A DNA stretch of 64,000 bases from Catenovulum agarivorans YM01 (GCF_000281085.1 NZ_JH767523.1:272771-336770); one strand, 5' to 3'; shown: positions 37,590-47,480, numbered from the stretch's first letter. The notes: generated by a model not told the origin, from the letters alone. Made by a program: numbers and translations.

Positions 37590-37829
37590 ATGGAACAAAC
37601 ACAATTATTATTGCTAGGCACAGAAGGCTGCCACTTGTGTGAAGTCGCCTTTAAGGTATTGGCTAATATAGGCTTAGCAGAGCATATCGTTTTAATAGAT
37701 ATTGCAGATGATGAAAAAATGGTTGAGCAGTTTGGTAAACGCATACCTGTATTGCAAGATAGCTTAACTAAAGAATGTTTAAATTGGCCGTTTGACGAGC
37801 AGCAAGTGATTGAGTGGTTAGATAACTAA
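37590..37829 (+). CDS. Glutaredoxin-like DUF836 protein
   Basis: A 79-residue protein with a thioredoxin/glutaredoxin fold and the active-site motif GCHLCEVA near residue 13-20, followed by the cis-Pro element RIPVLQD. It belongs to the short DUF836 glutaredoxin-like family and probably acts in thiol redox control in the cytoplasm. It is sandwiched between rlmKL (2 bases) and uup (1 base). Its role beside these ribosome-linked genes is not known. Confidence 0.87.
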   Translation: MEQTQLLLLGTEGCHLCEVAFKVLANIGLAEHIVLIDIADDEKMVEQFGKRIPVLQDSLTKECLNWPFDEQQVIEWLDN

Positions 37830-37830
37830 T

Positions 37831-39732
37831 ATGAATTTATACCGAATTACCAATGGTCATTTAGCTTTTGGTGACCATGCACTTTTAAATGGTGCTGAGT
37901 TACAAATAAACAAAGGTGAAAAAATTTCAATTTTAGGCCGCAACGGCACGGGTAAATCAACTTTACTTAAAGTGATCAGTGGTGAGCAGAATTTAGATAC
38001 AGGTGAAGTAAATTTACGTGCAGGCACTGTGATTTCACGTTTGCCACAAGATCCACCGCGTAATACTCAAGGCACTGTTTATCAATATGTCGCTGAAGGT
38101 TTAGGCGAAGCTGGCAAAGCATTAGGCGAATTTTATGCGTTGAGTAGTCAAGCTGATGCCTGTTTAGATAAAATGTCAGCCGTACAACAGCAAATTGAAA
38201 AATTGGATGCTTGGTCATTAGAGCCAAAAATTCAGCAAGTTATTTCTCGCTTGAGTTTGTCATCAGATACTTTGTTAACCTCAATGTCAGGTGGTTGGTT
38301 GCGCAAAGTCGCTTTAGCTCGTGCTTTGGTGATAGAGCCGGATATTTTATTGTTGGATGAACCAACTAACCACTTGGATTATCAATCTATTGCTTGGCTA
38401 GAAAACTTCTTAAAAGAATTTAACGGTGCAGTGGTTTTTATTTCGCATGATAGGGCGTTTGTCCGTAATTTATCAGATTCTATTTTAGATTTAGACCGCG
38501 GTAAGCTGATCCGTTTTGAGCGTGGATATGACCAGTATTTAGTTGATAAAGCTGAATATCTAAAAATAGAAGAAGAAACCAATAGAAAGTTTGATATTAA
38601 ACTTGCCCAAGAAGAAGCTTGGATACGTCAAGGTATTAAAGCTCGACGTACCCGTAACGAAGGGCGTGTTCGCCATTTAGAACAAATGCGCCGTGATAGA
38701 GCCGCACGTCGTGATGTGCAAGGCACAGCAAACTTGAAGTTAGAAGAAGACAAACGTTCAGGTAAGGTTGTTGCTGAAATTCAAGGTTTAAATCATTCGT
38801 TTGCTGAGCAAAAAATTGTTACTGACTTCAACGGCTTAATTCTACGTGGTGACAAAATAGGTTTAGTTGGGCCAAATGGCTGTGGTAAATCTACTTTTAT
38901 TAAATTGATTTTGGGGCAATTAGCCCCAGATTCAGGCACAATTAAAGTCGGTACTAATCTAGATGTAGTTTATTTTGACCAATATCGTTCGCAGTTAGAC
39001 GAAGAAAAGTCGGTGATGGACAATGTTGCTGATGGCAAACAGGATGTGGTATTTAACGGCCAAACACGCCATGCATTAGGTTATTTACAAGACTTTTTGT
39101 TTAGTCCACAGCGCGCACGTTCACCGGTGAAATCATTATCTGGTGGCGAGAAAAACCGTTTATTGTTGGCTAAATTGTTTTTGAAACCAGCTAACTTATT
39201 GGTGCTCGATGAGCCAACAAATGACTTAGATGTAGAAACCTTAGAATTACTCGAAGAGTTATTAGACCAATATTCAGGTACTTTGTTGTTGGTATCGCAC
39301 GACCGTGAGTTTGTGAACAATACAGTTACTTCAAGTTATTACTTCCATGGCAATGGTGTGATTGAAGAATTTGTTGGTGGTTATGATGTTATCGTGCCAA
39401 CAATAACGCAAAGAAACCAATCGCTAGGACAAACAAATAAAAAAACAGATAGCAAAGCTGAACCAAAAAGCCCTGAGCCAGTCGAAAAAACACAAAATAA
39501 CAAAACAAAACTGTCGTATAAGCAGAAACGTTTGTTAGAATCTTTGCCACAAACTATTGAACAACTTGAAAGTAAGATAGAAACTTTGCAATTAGAAATT
39601 AATTCAGCAGAGTTTTTCAGTAAAGAACAAAGTTACACCCAAGCTAAATTAGATGAATTAGCCAAAGTTGAAGCTGAGTTAGAAACTGCTTTTGAGCAAT
39701 GGGAAGAATTAGAAAGCTTACAGAATAATTAA
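37831..39732 (+). CDS. uup: ABC-F ATPase Uup
   Basis: Uup is an ABC-F protein with tandem ATPase domains; in E. coli it affects transposon excision and ribosome function. The 633-residue protein has two Walker A motifs (GRNGTGKSTLL, GPNGCGKSTFI), two signatures (SMSGGWLRKVALARAL, SLSGGEKNRLLLAKLF) and two Walker B motifs (LLLDEPTNHLDY, LVLDEPTNDLDV), then a linker and a C-terminal coiled-coil DNA-binding domain (KLSYKQKRLLESLPQTIEQLE...). It lies after rlmKL, as in E. coli. Confidence 0.95.
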   Translation: MNLYRITNGHLAFGDHALLNGAELQINKGEKISILGRNGTGKSTLLKVISGEQNLDTGEVNLRAGTVISRLPQDPPRNTQGTVYQYVAEGLGEAGKALGEFYALSSQADACLDKMSAVQQQIEKLDAWSLEPKIQQVISRLSLSSDTLLTSMSGGWLRKVALARALVIEPDILLLDEPTNHLDYQSIAWLENFLKEFNGAVVFISHDRAFVRNLSDSILDLDRGKLIRFERGYDQYLVDKAEYLKIEEETNRKFDIKLAQEEAWIRQGIKARRTRNEGRVRHLEQMRRDRAARRDVQGTANLKLEEDKRSGKVVAEIQGLNHSFAEQKIVTDFNGLILRGDKIGLVGPNGCGKSTFIKLILGQLAPDSGTIKVGTNLDVVYFDQYRSQLDEEKSVMDNVADGKQDVVFNGQTRHALGYLQDFLFSPQRARSPVKSLSGGEKNRLLLAKLFLKPANLLVLDEPTNDLDVETLELLEELLDQYSGTLLLVSHDREFVNNTVTSSYYFHGNGVIEEFVGGYDVIVPTITQRNQSLGQTNKKTDSKAEPKSPEPVEKTQNNKTKLSYKQKRLLESLPQTIEQLESKIETLQLEINSAEFFSKEQSYTQAKLDELAKVEAELETAFEQWEELESLQNN

Positions 39733-41460
39733 ATGATGAATAAACTAACAAAATTATCGATTGCCTTAATAACCGCTAGTGCAAGTGCATTTGTGCAAGC
39801 AAATGCGATTAACTACAGCTTAGAAACTATTAGTACAGCCGAAGAGTTTAAAGATAGCTTCCCGATTGACATGAATGACAGTGGCGAAGTGATTTCGGCT
39901 AATTTAAGCATTTTTGAACATCCAATCGATTTGTCTTTGTTGGATTTAGATGACAGAGATTTGACCTTAGCTGCAACTTTAGCTTCAGGTGGTGTTAATA
40001 ATGTCAGCTACCTAGAGAGAGTAAAAAAAGGTAATTTTGATGCCGCTAGCTTACGTGTTGTGCTTGAGTATATACGCACTAATGCCAATGATGGTCGTTA
40101 TCAACAAGCCGCTTCGTATCGTTCTTCCTTTGCAGAAGATAATGAAAGCGAAGAGTTAGTGATTTTTGATTCAATTAACCCAGAAACAGAAGAGTTATCT
40201 TATTTTAATAACGAACAAGCGCGCGCCATCAACAATCTTTCCTGGATAGCAGGAGATTCAAGTTCGACTTTTACCAAAGCGGAATTTAATGATGAAACTT
40301 GGTTAATGCCAAACTTTATCCGACGTGGTTTTGTCAAAACGAAAAATCGAGTAATAGAACTTGTTCCACCTTACGATGAGATTGTCGGTGGTGTTAGTTA
40401 TGCAACCAATGTGTCTGATTCTGGTTGGGTTGTTGGTTATGGTTCAGTTGCAGAAACCAATAGTATTTTGTCGCTAGAATTAGCTTGTAAAGCTGGCGAC
40501 GACTCAGATTTAGATAACCCAAGACCAGAAGATGTTTGTTTGTGGGGCGTGTTTAACGGTAATGTCGCGAATCAACGAAGCTATTTCAAGACTCATGCAT
40601 TAATGTGGAAAGTGAATGCCAATGGTGAAGTGTCGCAGCCGATTGATTTAGGTATAGCGCTAGATGATAGCGCCGCAGTCAACTCTGCTAGTTATTTCAG
40701 CCGAGCATTTGCGGTGAACAATGATGGGTATGCCGTTGGTGATTCACATGTGGTTACGGTTGATGATGTCGTCAGGCTTCAAGCTGCACTATTTCATAAT
40801 GGGAATGTGCACATAATTACCAATCCTCAAACTTATCGCGAAAGTAGGGCGGTTGATATTAACGACAATAATATCGTTATAGGCACCATGATAGACTTGG
40901 CCGGTTTAAGTTCTGTTCGTAAGAGCTTTTATTACGATCTGAATTCCGCTGACACAGTTGTACAAAAAATTGATGATTTTGCAGTAGGCGCTAATACATC
41001 AGCTAGAGCAATTAATAACCAAAACGTTATTGTTGGTCAAACTGAAACTTCGACATTATCAGGTGGCTTAACGCCCAAACATGGTTTTGTTTATTACACA
41101 GATACAGATGAAATGTACGATCTAAACGACTTATTAACTTGTGATACAGACATGACAATAGTCGATGCGGTTGCGATTAATAATGATGGTTCAATATTAA
41201 CTCATGCATCTTTTACTCAAACCGCTCGAAATATTATGGGGCAGCAACTGGTTGACTCTACAACTGGAGAGTTTGTTCGAGAGCAGGTTGAATATAGTGT
41301 GCGGTTAGTACCCGATGCGAAAGGAACATTTGATTGTGTATTGCCGGAAGACGAAGCGAAAATAAAACGAAAGGGTGCTGCAAGCTCTTGGTTTCATTTG
41401 GGTTTATTTTTTATTACATTTTTGTTTAAAAACACCTTTTCTAATAGAAAAACGATCTAA
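39733..41460 (+). CDS. DUF3466 family secreted protein with a C-terminal anchor-like segment
   Basis: The 575-residue protein starts directly after uup without a gap. A signal peptide (cleavage near VQANA) precedes repeated modules with the recurring motif INNLSWIAGDS, ATNVSDSGWVVGYGS, FAVNNDGYAVGDS, INDNNIVIGTM and INNQNVIVGQT, each like a short beta-propeller or HAF-type repeat. The C-terminus (GAASSWFHLGLFFITFLFKN plus a basic tail) resembles a membrane-spanning sorting segment of the GlyGly-CTERM kind but lacks a clear Gly-Gly. Function unknown; probably surface-linked. Confidence 0.78.
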   Translation: MMNKLTKLSIALITASASAFVQANAINYSLETISTAEEFKDSFPIDMNDSGEVISANLSIFEHPIDLSLLDLDDRDLTLAATLASGGVNNVSYLERVKKGNFDAASLRVVLEYIRTNANDGRYQQAASYRSSFAEDNESEELVIFDSINPETEELSYFNNEQARAINNLSWIAGDSSSTFTKAEFNDETWLMPNFIRRGFVKTKNRVIELVPPYDEIVGGVSYATNVSDSGWVVGYGSVAETNSILSLELACKAGDDSDLDNPRPEDVCLWGVFNGNVANQRSYFKTHALMWKVNANGEVSQPIDLGIALDDSAAVNSASYFSRAFAVNNDGYAVGDSHVVTVDDVVRLQAALFHNGNVHIITNPQTYRESRAVDINDNNIVIGTMIDLAGLSSVRKSFYYDLNSADTVVQKIDDFAVGANTSARAINNQNVIVGQTETSTLSGGLTPKHGFVYYTDTDEMYDLNDLLTCDTDMTIVDAVAINNDGSILTHASFTQTARNIMGQQLVDSTTGEFVREQVEYSVRLVPDAKGTFDCVLPEDEAKIKRKGAASSWFHLGLFFITFLFKNTFSNRKTI

Positions 41461-41505
41461 CGTAATTGACCATAGGTAAAGTGGTAGAAACTTCCATTTA
41501 ATCAG

Positions 41506-41540
41506 CTGGTTACTTAACATTCTGTTTGTTAAGTAACCAG
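41506..41540. promoter_or_regulatory. 14-bp perfect inverted repeat between DUF3466 and rmf
   Basis: CTGGTTACTTAACA (41506-41519) and TGTTAAGTAACCAG (41527-41540) are perfect arms around TTCTGTT. There is no T-run after it, so it is either a transcript-end stabiliser or a protein-binding palindrome in the rmf control region. Confidence 0.55.
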
Positions 41541-41584
41541 TGTCCAGCAAAATTCCCTGTTGCAATACCATACTAATTTAGCTA

Positions 41585-41628
41585 ATTTGAATTTGAAGAC
41601 GCAGTAAAAGCGCTACTTCAAATCAAAT
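41585..41628 (+). promoter_or_regulatory. Stem-loop in the rmf 5' region
   Basis: ATTTGAATTTGAAG (41585-41598) pairs with CTTCAAATCAAAT (41616-41628) with one bulged base, ending about 36 bases before the rmf start. It could lie in the rmf leader; stable 5' structure would fit the long life known for rmf mRNA in E. coli, but this is inference. Confidence 0.45.
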
Positions 41629-41664
41629 ATCCAAAAACCAAAAACGGATTAAGGAATTGCTTAA

Positions 41665-41841
41665 ATGAAAAGACAAAAGCGTGATCGTTTAGAAAGAGCT
41701 CAGTCTAAAGGCTATCAAGCAGGTCTAACTGGTAAAACTAAAGAATGTTGTCCGTATCAGGAAACTGATACCCGAGCCCAGTGGTTGGGTGGATGGCGAA
41801 CGGCGGTAGATGACAGAGTTTCGTTTTTTGGAGGAAAGTAA
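41665..41841 (+). CDS. rmf: Ribosome modulation factor
   Basis: RMF pairs 70S ribosomes into inactive 100S dimers in stationary phase. The 58-residue product starts MKRQKRDRLERAQSKGYQAG and continues through CCPYQ and the RAQWLGGWRTAVDDR motif, nearly the E. coli sequence (55 residues). The start follows AAGGAA at eight bases. It faces fabA, the same neighbour as in E. coli, and ends at a bidirectional terminator. Confidence 0.95.
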   Translation: MKRQKRDRLERAQSKGYQAGLTGKTKECCPYQETDTRAQWLGGWRTAVDDRVSFFGGK

Positions 41842-41870
41842 GAAAAAAGCCCGCAAGGGCTTTTTTCTTA
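41840..41870. terminator. Bidirectional terminator between rmf and fabA
   Basis: AAGAAAAAAGCCC and GGGCTTTTTTCTT pair around a GCAA loop. The stem carries T-runs on both strands, so it can end both rmf and the convergent fabA. A clean intrinsic terminator. Confidence 0.88.
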
Positions 41871-41898
41871 TCTGGCACTAAATTTTATCTAAGTAAAA

Positions 41899-42411
41899 TT
41901 AAAAACCAGAAGTGTCTTGGAATAAACCAACTTTTAAATCTTTCGCTTCGTAGATTACTTTACCATCTACCGCAACAGTTCCGTCAGCCATACCCATAAA
42001 TAATTTACGCTTAATTACACGTTTCATATCTATACGGTAAGTAACTTTTTTAGCGGTTGGTAAAATTTGGCCAGTAAATTTAACTTCACCTACACCTAAT
42101 GCACGGCCTTTACCAGGTCCACCAGACCAACCTAAGAAGAAACCAACCAATTGCCACATAGCGTCTAAACCAAGGCAACCCGGCATTACAGGATCACCTG
42201 GGAAGTGACAATCAAAGAACCATAGATCTGGTGTGATATCTAATTCAGCTTCAATGTAGCCTTTATTAGCAACACCACCTTCTTCATAGATAGCAGTAAT
42301 GCGATCCATCATTAACATATTTGGCGCAGGAAGTTGGCTATTACCTGGGCCGAAAAGTTCGCCACGGCTACATGCCAATAGGCCTTCTTTATCAAAACTA
42401 TTTTGTTTCAT
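41899..42411 (-). CDS. fabA: 3-hydroxydecanoyl-ACP dehydratase/isomerase
   Basis: FabA dehydrates 3-hydroxydecanoyl-ACP and isomerises trans-2- to cis-3-decenoyl-ACP, the branch point to unsaturated fatty acids in anaerobic-type synthesis. The 170-residue protein has the hot-dog fold with the active-site His in [23 protein letters not shown] and the Asp downstream (GLDAMWQ), and the [14 protein letters not shown] region. Length is close to E. coli FabA (172). It is transcribed toward rmf, and lonH lies just upstream on the same strand. Confidence 0.97.
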   Translation of the reverse strand: MKQNSFDKEGLLACSRGELFGPGNSQLPAPNMLMMDRITAIYEEGGVANKGYIEAELDITPDLWFFDCHFPGDPVMPGCLGLDAMWQLVGFFLGWSGGPGKGRALGVGEVKFTGQILPTAKKVTYRIDMKRVIKRKLFMGMADGTVAVDGKVIYEAKDLKVGLFQDTSGF

Positions 42412-42498
42412 ATAGGCTAAGTCAATATTTGTTTAAAATTCGGCGCATACTTTAGCGAACACGTGTGCGCTAAACAAGTCTGAGCAGCTAATTAATTA

Positions 42499-44112
42499 CT
42501 ATTTATTAAAAATCTTGGTTAATTTATGCCAAATAGAAGCTGTTTCTTCATGTTGTTGGCTAAATTTATCTAATTCGGCTCCAACCAAATCGAACAGACC
42601 TTTATGGTCGTCCGTTTCGGCTACTTTACCAGTTAGCAGTTCTGCTGCCTGAGTAACGTGGTCAATTGCATAAATTTTGAAAGTACCATTATTGACCGCT
42701 GTTTTTATTTCACTGGTTAGGTTTAAATTAGCAATGTTTGCTTTAGGAATTATGACAGCATGCTCCTCAGAGGGGGCTTTAAGTTTTGCTAGTGTATAAA
42801 AACCTTCAATTTTTAAATCGACACCACCAACTGCTAATACATTACCTAGTTGATCCATAGCGCCGGTCACAGCAATGTTTTGTTTAATTGGCACATTAGC
42901 AATAGCAGATAACAAAGCATAAAGCTCTGCAAGTGATGCACTGTCACCATCTACTTCGTGATATGACTGTTCAAAGACTATGTTTGAAGAAATAGGTAAG
43001 GGCTCGTTTCTAGCAAACACTTTAGAGACGAAAGATGACAAAATCATCATAGCTTTTGCATGGATATTTCCGCCCAAATCTGACTTGCGTTCAATATCGC
43101 TAATATCACCTTCACCGACAAATATATTGGCAGTGATACGCGAAGGCTCACCAAATTCAGCTAAGGCTGTTTCAACAACGGTTAAGCCATTTATCTGACC
43201 AATAACTGCGCCGGTAAAATCTACCTTGATACTATTATTTTTAATTTGTTCATAATTAAATAAACGTGCGGTTGCGTTAAAACCTTCTAATTCACGCACC
43301 ACTTGTTCTATTGTGTGTTGGTTAATACTTTGGCCAATGCGTTGTTGAATCTGTTCTATATAATTTAAGTCAATCGACATCCATTTTTGGTCTTCGCATT
43401 TACGCGCGAGTGCCCAAACCAAGGCGTTAAATGCAGTATCGTCAAACTTGTGAGATAAATCAGTCAGTAGGGCGTAAAGCGCATTTAATGTTGTTTGATT
43501 TACTTCTACAGCGTAATCCGCTTCGTGAATGCGCTCATGGCTAATTTGTACAAGTGCAGGGCATACGTACAAGAGTTGTTGGATAGATTCGTAATCACCC
43601 AAAATAATTATAGTTTTATCTAGTTTGATTTTACTGTGTCTAAGTTGTTTAAACTCAGCTTGTTGGTAATCTTTAGTTAACCATTGAGTATCAAAAACAT
43701 CGGCGACCGCAGTTTTAATCAATAAATCGGCACAATCTAAATCTTGTAATAATAGGTGAGCGGAGAAAATAAGGTAGTCATTGTCACTTTCAAAAATCTC
43801 GCCAGTAAAAAAATGTGCTTTACCACTGGCTGTATGTTTAAAGCGGCCAAATAAGGTTTCTTTACCACAATTTGAAATAAGCTGGTTGTCTAAGCCCAAC
43901 CAAGATAGTAGTTGGGCTGTTTGTGGTTGGCCACACAACAAATGTACTGGCTGAGTTACCTTTTGGGTAATGCCAACAAAAGCACTCAGCTGGGGTAATA
44001 AGGCTTTTTTGCTTATGTCTTTGCTTGAGTATTCAAAGTTTGTTAATTTTTCCTCAATACTCAATTGCTCAACTGTCAATTCAAGTTTTGCAATATCATT
44101 TAAGTTCGACAT
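42499..44112 (-). CDS. Lon-family protease LonH (YcbZ-like)
   Basis: The 537-residue protein is an ATPase-less Lon-like protease of the YcbZ/LonH type. The C-terminal Lon peptidase domain has the catalytic Ser in VDGDSASLAELYALLSA and the Lys in GGVDLKIEGFYTLAKL; the N-terminal half is variable. The start at MSNLND (ATG 44112) is chosen, with an in-frame ATG six codons upstream (44130) as alternative. The rmf-fabA-lonH order is conserved with E. coli. Specific substrates are not known. Confidence 0.86.
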   Translation of the reverse strand: MSNLNDIAKLELTVEQLSIEEKLTNFEYSSKDISKKALLPQLSAFVGITQKVTQPVHLLCGQPQTAQLLSWLGLDNQLISNCGKETLFGRFKHTASGKAHFFTGEIFESDNDYLIFSAHLLLQDLDCADLLIKTAVADVFDTQWLTKDYQQAEFKQLRHSKIKLDKTIIILGDYESIQQLLYVCPALVQISHERIHEADYAVEVNQTTLNALYALLTDLSHKFDDTAFNALVWALARKCEDQKWMSIDLNYIEQIQQRIGQSINQHTIEQVVRELEGFNATARLFNYEQIKNNSIKVDFTGAVIGQINGLTVVETALAEFGEPSRITANIFVGEGDISDIERKSDLGGNIHAKAMMILSSFVSKVFARNEPLPISSNIVFEQSYHEVDGDSASLAELYALLSAIANVPIKQNIAVTGAMDQLGNVLAVGGVDLKIEGFYTLAKLKAPSEEHAVIIPKANIANLNLTSEIKTAVNNGTFKIYAIDHVTQAAELLTGKVAETDDHKGLFDLVGAELDKFSQQHEETASIWHKLTKIFNK

Positions 44113-44171
44113 AAGTACTAACCCGTCCATACATTTATTTTAGGCGGCGCAATATAACAAATATAAGTCAA

Positions 44172-44205
44172 TATACCCAATCAATTTGAATATGCATATT
44201 TCTAG
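44172..44205. repeat. Solo terminal-repeat remnant upstream of thrS
   Basis: The sequence at 44172-44205 (TATACCCAATCAATTTGAAT, then ATGCATATTTCTAG) closely resembles the left end of the inverted-repeat element at 32574-32605, but no right end follows. It is a probable relic of a member of the same family. Confidence 0.55.
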
Positions 44206-44330
44206 AAAATTATCTAACTTGCTTGTTTTAATTGCTTTTAGATATGAGTATCATACTCGGCTTCGAAATTCTGCTAACTAATATAAACAAGTGGCACTTG
44301 GTAGGTGTCACCACTGGTAAAGGAAAGACA

Positions 44331-46244
44331 ATGCCTATTATCACTCTTCCTGATGGCTCAACAAGAGCTTTTGAGCAAGCTGTAACAGTAATGCAAGTTG
44401 CTGAATCAATTGGCCCTGGTTTGGCCAAAGCAACTATTGCTGGCCGTGTAGACGGCCAACGTGTTGATGCATGTGACTTAATTGAACAAGACGCTAAGTT
44501 AGAAATTATCACAGCCAAAGATGAAGATGGCTTAGAGATTATCCGACACTCATGTGCGCATTTATTAGGTCATGCAATTAAACAGCTTTTCCCTGACGTA
44601 AAAATGGCAATTGGTCCAACCATAGATAATGGTTTTTACTACGATGTCGATTTAGACAAGTCTTTAACTCAAGAAGATATCGAAGCGCTTGAAAAACGCA
44701 TGTTGCAGTTGGCCAAAACTAACTATGACGTTGTTAAAAAGCGTGTGAGCTGGCAAGAAGCGCGTGATGCCTTTGAACAGCGTGGCGAACCTTACAAAAT
44801 GGAAATATTAGATCAAAATATTTCTAAAGATGACAAACCAGCGTTGTATCACCATGAAGAATACACAGATATGTGTCGTGGTCCACACGTTCCTAATATG
44901 AAATTCTGTCAGCATTTTAAATTGATGAAAGTTGCTGGTGCATACTGGCGCGGTGACTCTGACAATAAAATGTTGCAACGTGTATACGGCACAGCATGGG
45001 CAGATAAAAAGCAATTAAAGTCTTATATAAACCGTTTAGCTGAAGCTGAAAAGCGCGACCATAGAAAAATTGGTAAAGCCCTCGATTTATTCCACTGGCA
45101 AGAAGAAGCACCAGGTATGGTGTTTTGGCACAATGATGGTTGGACTATCTACCGTGAATTAGAAGATTTTGTTCGTGAGAAATTACGCGAATACGATTAC
45201 GAAGAAGTGAAAGGTCCAATGATGATGGACCGTGTGCTTTGGGAAAAATCAGGTCACTGGGATAAATACGCAGAAAACATGTTCACGACTGAATCAGAAA
45301 AGCGTGAATATGCAATTAAACCAATGAACTGTCCTGGTCACGTACAAATTTTCAATCAAGGTTTAAAATCGTACCGCGATTTACCATTGCGTATGGCTGA
45401 ATTTGGTTGTTGTCACCGCAATGAACCATCGGGTGCATTACACGGTTTGATGCGTGTACGTGGTTTTACCCAAGATGATGCACATATTTTCTGTACTGAA
45501 GAGCAAGTTCAAAGTGAAGTGAGTGATTGTATCCGCATGGTTTATGACACTTATAAAACTTTTGGTTTTGAAAACATCGCGGTTAAATTATCAACTCGCC
45601 CTGAAAAGCGTATTGGTGATGATGCTATGTGGGATAGATCAGAACAAGCGCTTTCTGAAGCATTAACAGCCAATGGCATTGAATTTGACCTTCAGCCAGG
45701 TGAGGGCGCATTTTACGGCCCTAAAATCGAATTTACTTTGTACGATTGTTTAGATAGAGCATGGCAATGTGGCACAATTCAGCTAGACTTTGCGCTACCG
45801 GGTCGTTTAGGTGCAAGTTATGTATCTGAAAACAACGATCGCCAAGTTCCGGTAATGATTCACCGTGCGATTTTAGGTTCAATTGAACGTTTTATCGGTA
45901 TTTTAACTGAAGAGTATGCGGGTCATTTCCCTGTGTGGTTATCACCATGTCAGGCGGTTATTCTCAATATTACCGACAAACAAGGCGAATATTGCGAAAA
46001 TATTGCTAAAATATTGAACAAAAATGGATTTAGAGCCAAAGCTGACTTGAGAAATGAGAAAATTGGCTTTAAAATCCGCGAGCATACTTTAAAGCGTATC
46101 CCATACATGTTAGTTGTTGGGGATAAAGAATTAGAGAATGGTCAAGTTGCAGTACGTACACGCAAAGGTGAAGACCTAGGTGTTATGTCGATAGATGATG
46201 CTGTTGCATTATTAAAAAGCGACGTTGACTGTAAAAAATTATAA
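44331..46244 (+). CDS. thrS: Threonyl-tRNA synthetase
   Basis: ThrS charges tRNA-Thr and edits mis-charged Ser-tRNA. The 637-residue protein starts [15 protein letters not shown] (TGS domain); the longer frame from 44232 is not conserved and the ATG at 44331 has AAAGGAAAG upstream. Then come the editing domain ([17 protein letters not shown] with zinc-like histidines), the class II catalytic core with [44 protein letters not shown], and the anticodon-binding domain. It heads the thrS-infC-rpmI-rplT cluster, as in E. coli, where thrS is autoregulated by its leader. Confidence 0.97.
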   Translation: MPIITLPDGSTRAFEQAVTVMQVAESIGPGLAKATIAGRVDGQRVDACDLIEQDAKLEIITAKDEDGLEIIRHSCAHLLGHAIKQLFPDVKMAIGPTIDNGFYYDVDLDKSLTQEDIEALEKRMLQLAKTNYDVVKKRVSWQEARDAFEQRGEPYKMEILDQNISKDDKPALYHHEEYTDMCRGPHVPNMKFCQHFKLMKVAGAYWRGDSDNKMLQRVYGTAWADKKQLKSYINRLAEAEKRDHRKIGKALDLFHWQEEAPGMVFWHNDGWTIYRELEDFVREKLREYDYEEVKGPMMMDRVLWEKSGHWDKYAENMFTTESEKREYAIKPMNCPGHVQIFNQGLKSYRDLPLRMAEFGCCHRNEPSGALHGLMRVRGFTQDDAHIFCTEEQVQSEVSDCIRMVYDTYKTFGFENIAVKLSTRPEKRIGDDAMWDRSEQALSEALTANGIEFDLQPGEGAFYGPKIEFTLYDCLDRAWQCGTIQLDFALPGRLGASYVSENNDRQVPVMIHRAILGSIERFIGILTEEYAGHFPVWLSPCQAVILNITDKQGEYCENIAKILNKNGFRAKADLRNEKIGFKIREHTLKRIPYMLVVGDKELENGQVAVRTRKGEDLGVMSIDDAVALLKSDVDCKKL

Positions 46245-46264
46245 TTTTCGTGGAGGAATGAACC

Positions 46265-46804
46265 ATTAAAGGTGGTAGAAAAAGCCCAGAGGCAGGCAAA
46301 GCTCGTATTAACGATGAGATCGATGCTAAAGAAGTGCGCTTAATTGGCGCGGATGGTGAGCAAGCTGGTGTTGTTAGTTTGCGTCAAGCACAAGAAATGG
46401 CAGATGAAGCTAAGTTAGACTTAGTTGAAATAAGTCCGAATGCGGCACCGCCAGTCTGTCGAGTGATGGACTATGGCAAGTTTCTTTACGAAAAAAGTAA
46501 ATCTGCTAAAGAGCAGAAGAAAAAGCAAAAGCAGGTTCAGGTTAAGGAAATTAAATTCCGACCTGGAACTGATATAGGCGACTATCAGGTAAAACTACGC
46601 AACCTGACGCGCTTTTTAGAAGATGGTGACAAAGCTAAAGTAACAATTCGCTTCCGCGGTCGTGAAATGGCACACCAAGAGATCGGTATTGATATGATGA
46701 ATCGTATCAAAGACGACTTATCTGACTTGGCTCAAGTGGAATCTTTCCCGACTCGAGTTGAAGGTCGTCAAATGATCATGGTGTTGGCACCAATTAAGAA
46801 GTAG
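46265..46804 (+). CDS. infC: Translation initiation factor IF-3, AUU start
   Basis: IF-3 binds 30S subunits and checks start-codon pairing. The 179-residue protein begins [10 protein letters not shown] after an ATT start at 46265, placed eight bases from GGAGG (46252-46256), as in E. coli infC, whose AUU start lets IF-3 repress its own synthesis. An ATG at 46258 is only one base from the GGAGG and would encode just three residues, so it is not the start. Conserved parts include [56 protein letters not shown] and [11 protein letters not shown]. Confidence 0.95.
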   Translation: MKGGRKSPEAGKARINDEIDAKEVRLIGADGEQAGVVSLRQAQEMADEAKLDLVEISPNAAPPVCRVMDYGKFLYEKSKSAKEQKKKQKQVQVKEIKFRPGTDIGDYQVKLRNLTRFLEDGDKAKVTIRFRGREMAHQEIGIDMMNRIKDDLSDLAQVESFPTRVEGRQMIMVLAPIKK

Positions 46805-46880
46805 TAACGGCTTAAAGTTGTTAGTTTTTAACTAACACGCCTTGCTGCATAATGTAAATTGACAATGCGGAGTAAACTCA

Positions 46881-47078
46881 ATGTCAAAAATCAAAAGCCA
46901 TAGAGGTGCTGCGAAGCGCTTCAAAAAAACTGCTAATGGCGGTTTTAAATGCAAACAATCACACTTGCGTCATATTTTGACCAAGAAAAGCTCTAAGCGT
47001 AAACGTCACCTTCGTGCGAAAACTCAAGTTCATCAAAATGATGTTCCATTGATCGTTCGCATGTTGCCATACGCATAA
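46881..47078 (+). CDS. rpmI: Ribosomal protein bL35
   Basis: A 65-residue basic protein of the large subunit that matches L35: [20 protein letters not shown] at the start, [16 protein letters not shown] in the middle. In E. coli rpmI and rplT are translationally repressed by L20 binding upstream in the infC-rpmI leader. The 76-base gap before it holds a small GTTAGT/ACTAAC hairpin that may be part of such a site. Confidence 0.97.
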   Translation: MSKIKSHRGAAKRFKKTANGGFKCKQSHLRHILTKKSSKRKRHLRAKTQVHQNDVPLIVRMLPYA

Positions 47079-47094
47079 GATAGGAGACTGAATA

Positions 47095-47451
47095 ATGCCT
47101 AGAGTTAAACGTGGTGTAGTTGCACGCGCAGCACACAAAAAAGTATTAAAGCAAGCTAAAGGTTATTACGGTGCTCGTAGCCGCGTATTCCGTGTAGCTA
47201 CTCAAGCTGTAACTAAAGCTGGTCAATATGCATACCGTGACCGTCGTCAACGTAAACGTCAATTTCGTCAATTATGGATTGCACGTATTAACGCTGCTTC
47301 ACGTCAAAACGGTTTATCATACAGCTGTTTCATCAATGGTTTGAAAAAAGCTTCTGTTGAAATCGATCGTAAGATTTTGGCTGATATCGCAGTATATGAC
47401 AAAGCAACTTTTACTGCTTTAGTTGAAAAAGCGAAAGAAGCTTTAGCTTAA
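47095..47451 (+). CDS. rplT: Ribosomal protein bL20
   Basis: The 118-residue L20 binds 23S rRNA early in 50S assembly and regulates its own operon in E. coli. The sequence shows [56 protein letters not shown] and the C-terminal regulatory domain. It follows rpmI by 16 bases and is ended by a strong terminator. Confidence 0.98.
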   Translation: MPRVKRGVVARAAHKKVLKQAKGYYGARSRVFRVATQAVTKAGQYAYRDRRQRKRQFRQLWIARINAASRQNGLSYSCFINGLKKASVEIDRKILADIAVYDKATFTALVEKAKEALA

Positions 47452-47480
47452 TTCGTTTATCAAAATACTGATTTTTGTTG

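Noticed and set aside
46334-46804. Start of infC at the GTG 46334
   Set aside because: The conserved IF-3 N-terminus ([10 protein letters not shown]) begins earlier, at the ATT 46265 with a good GGAGG.
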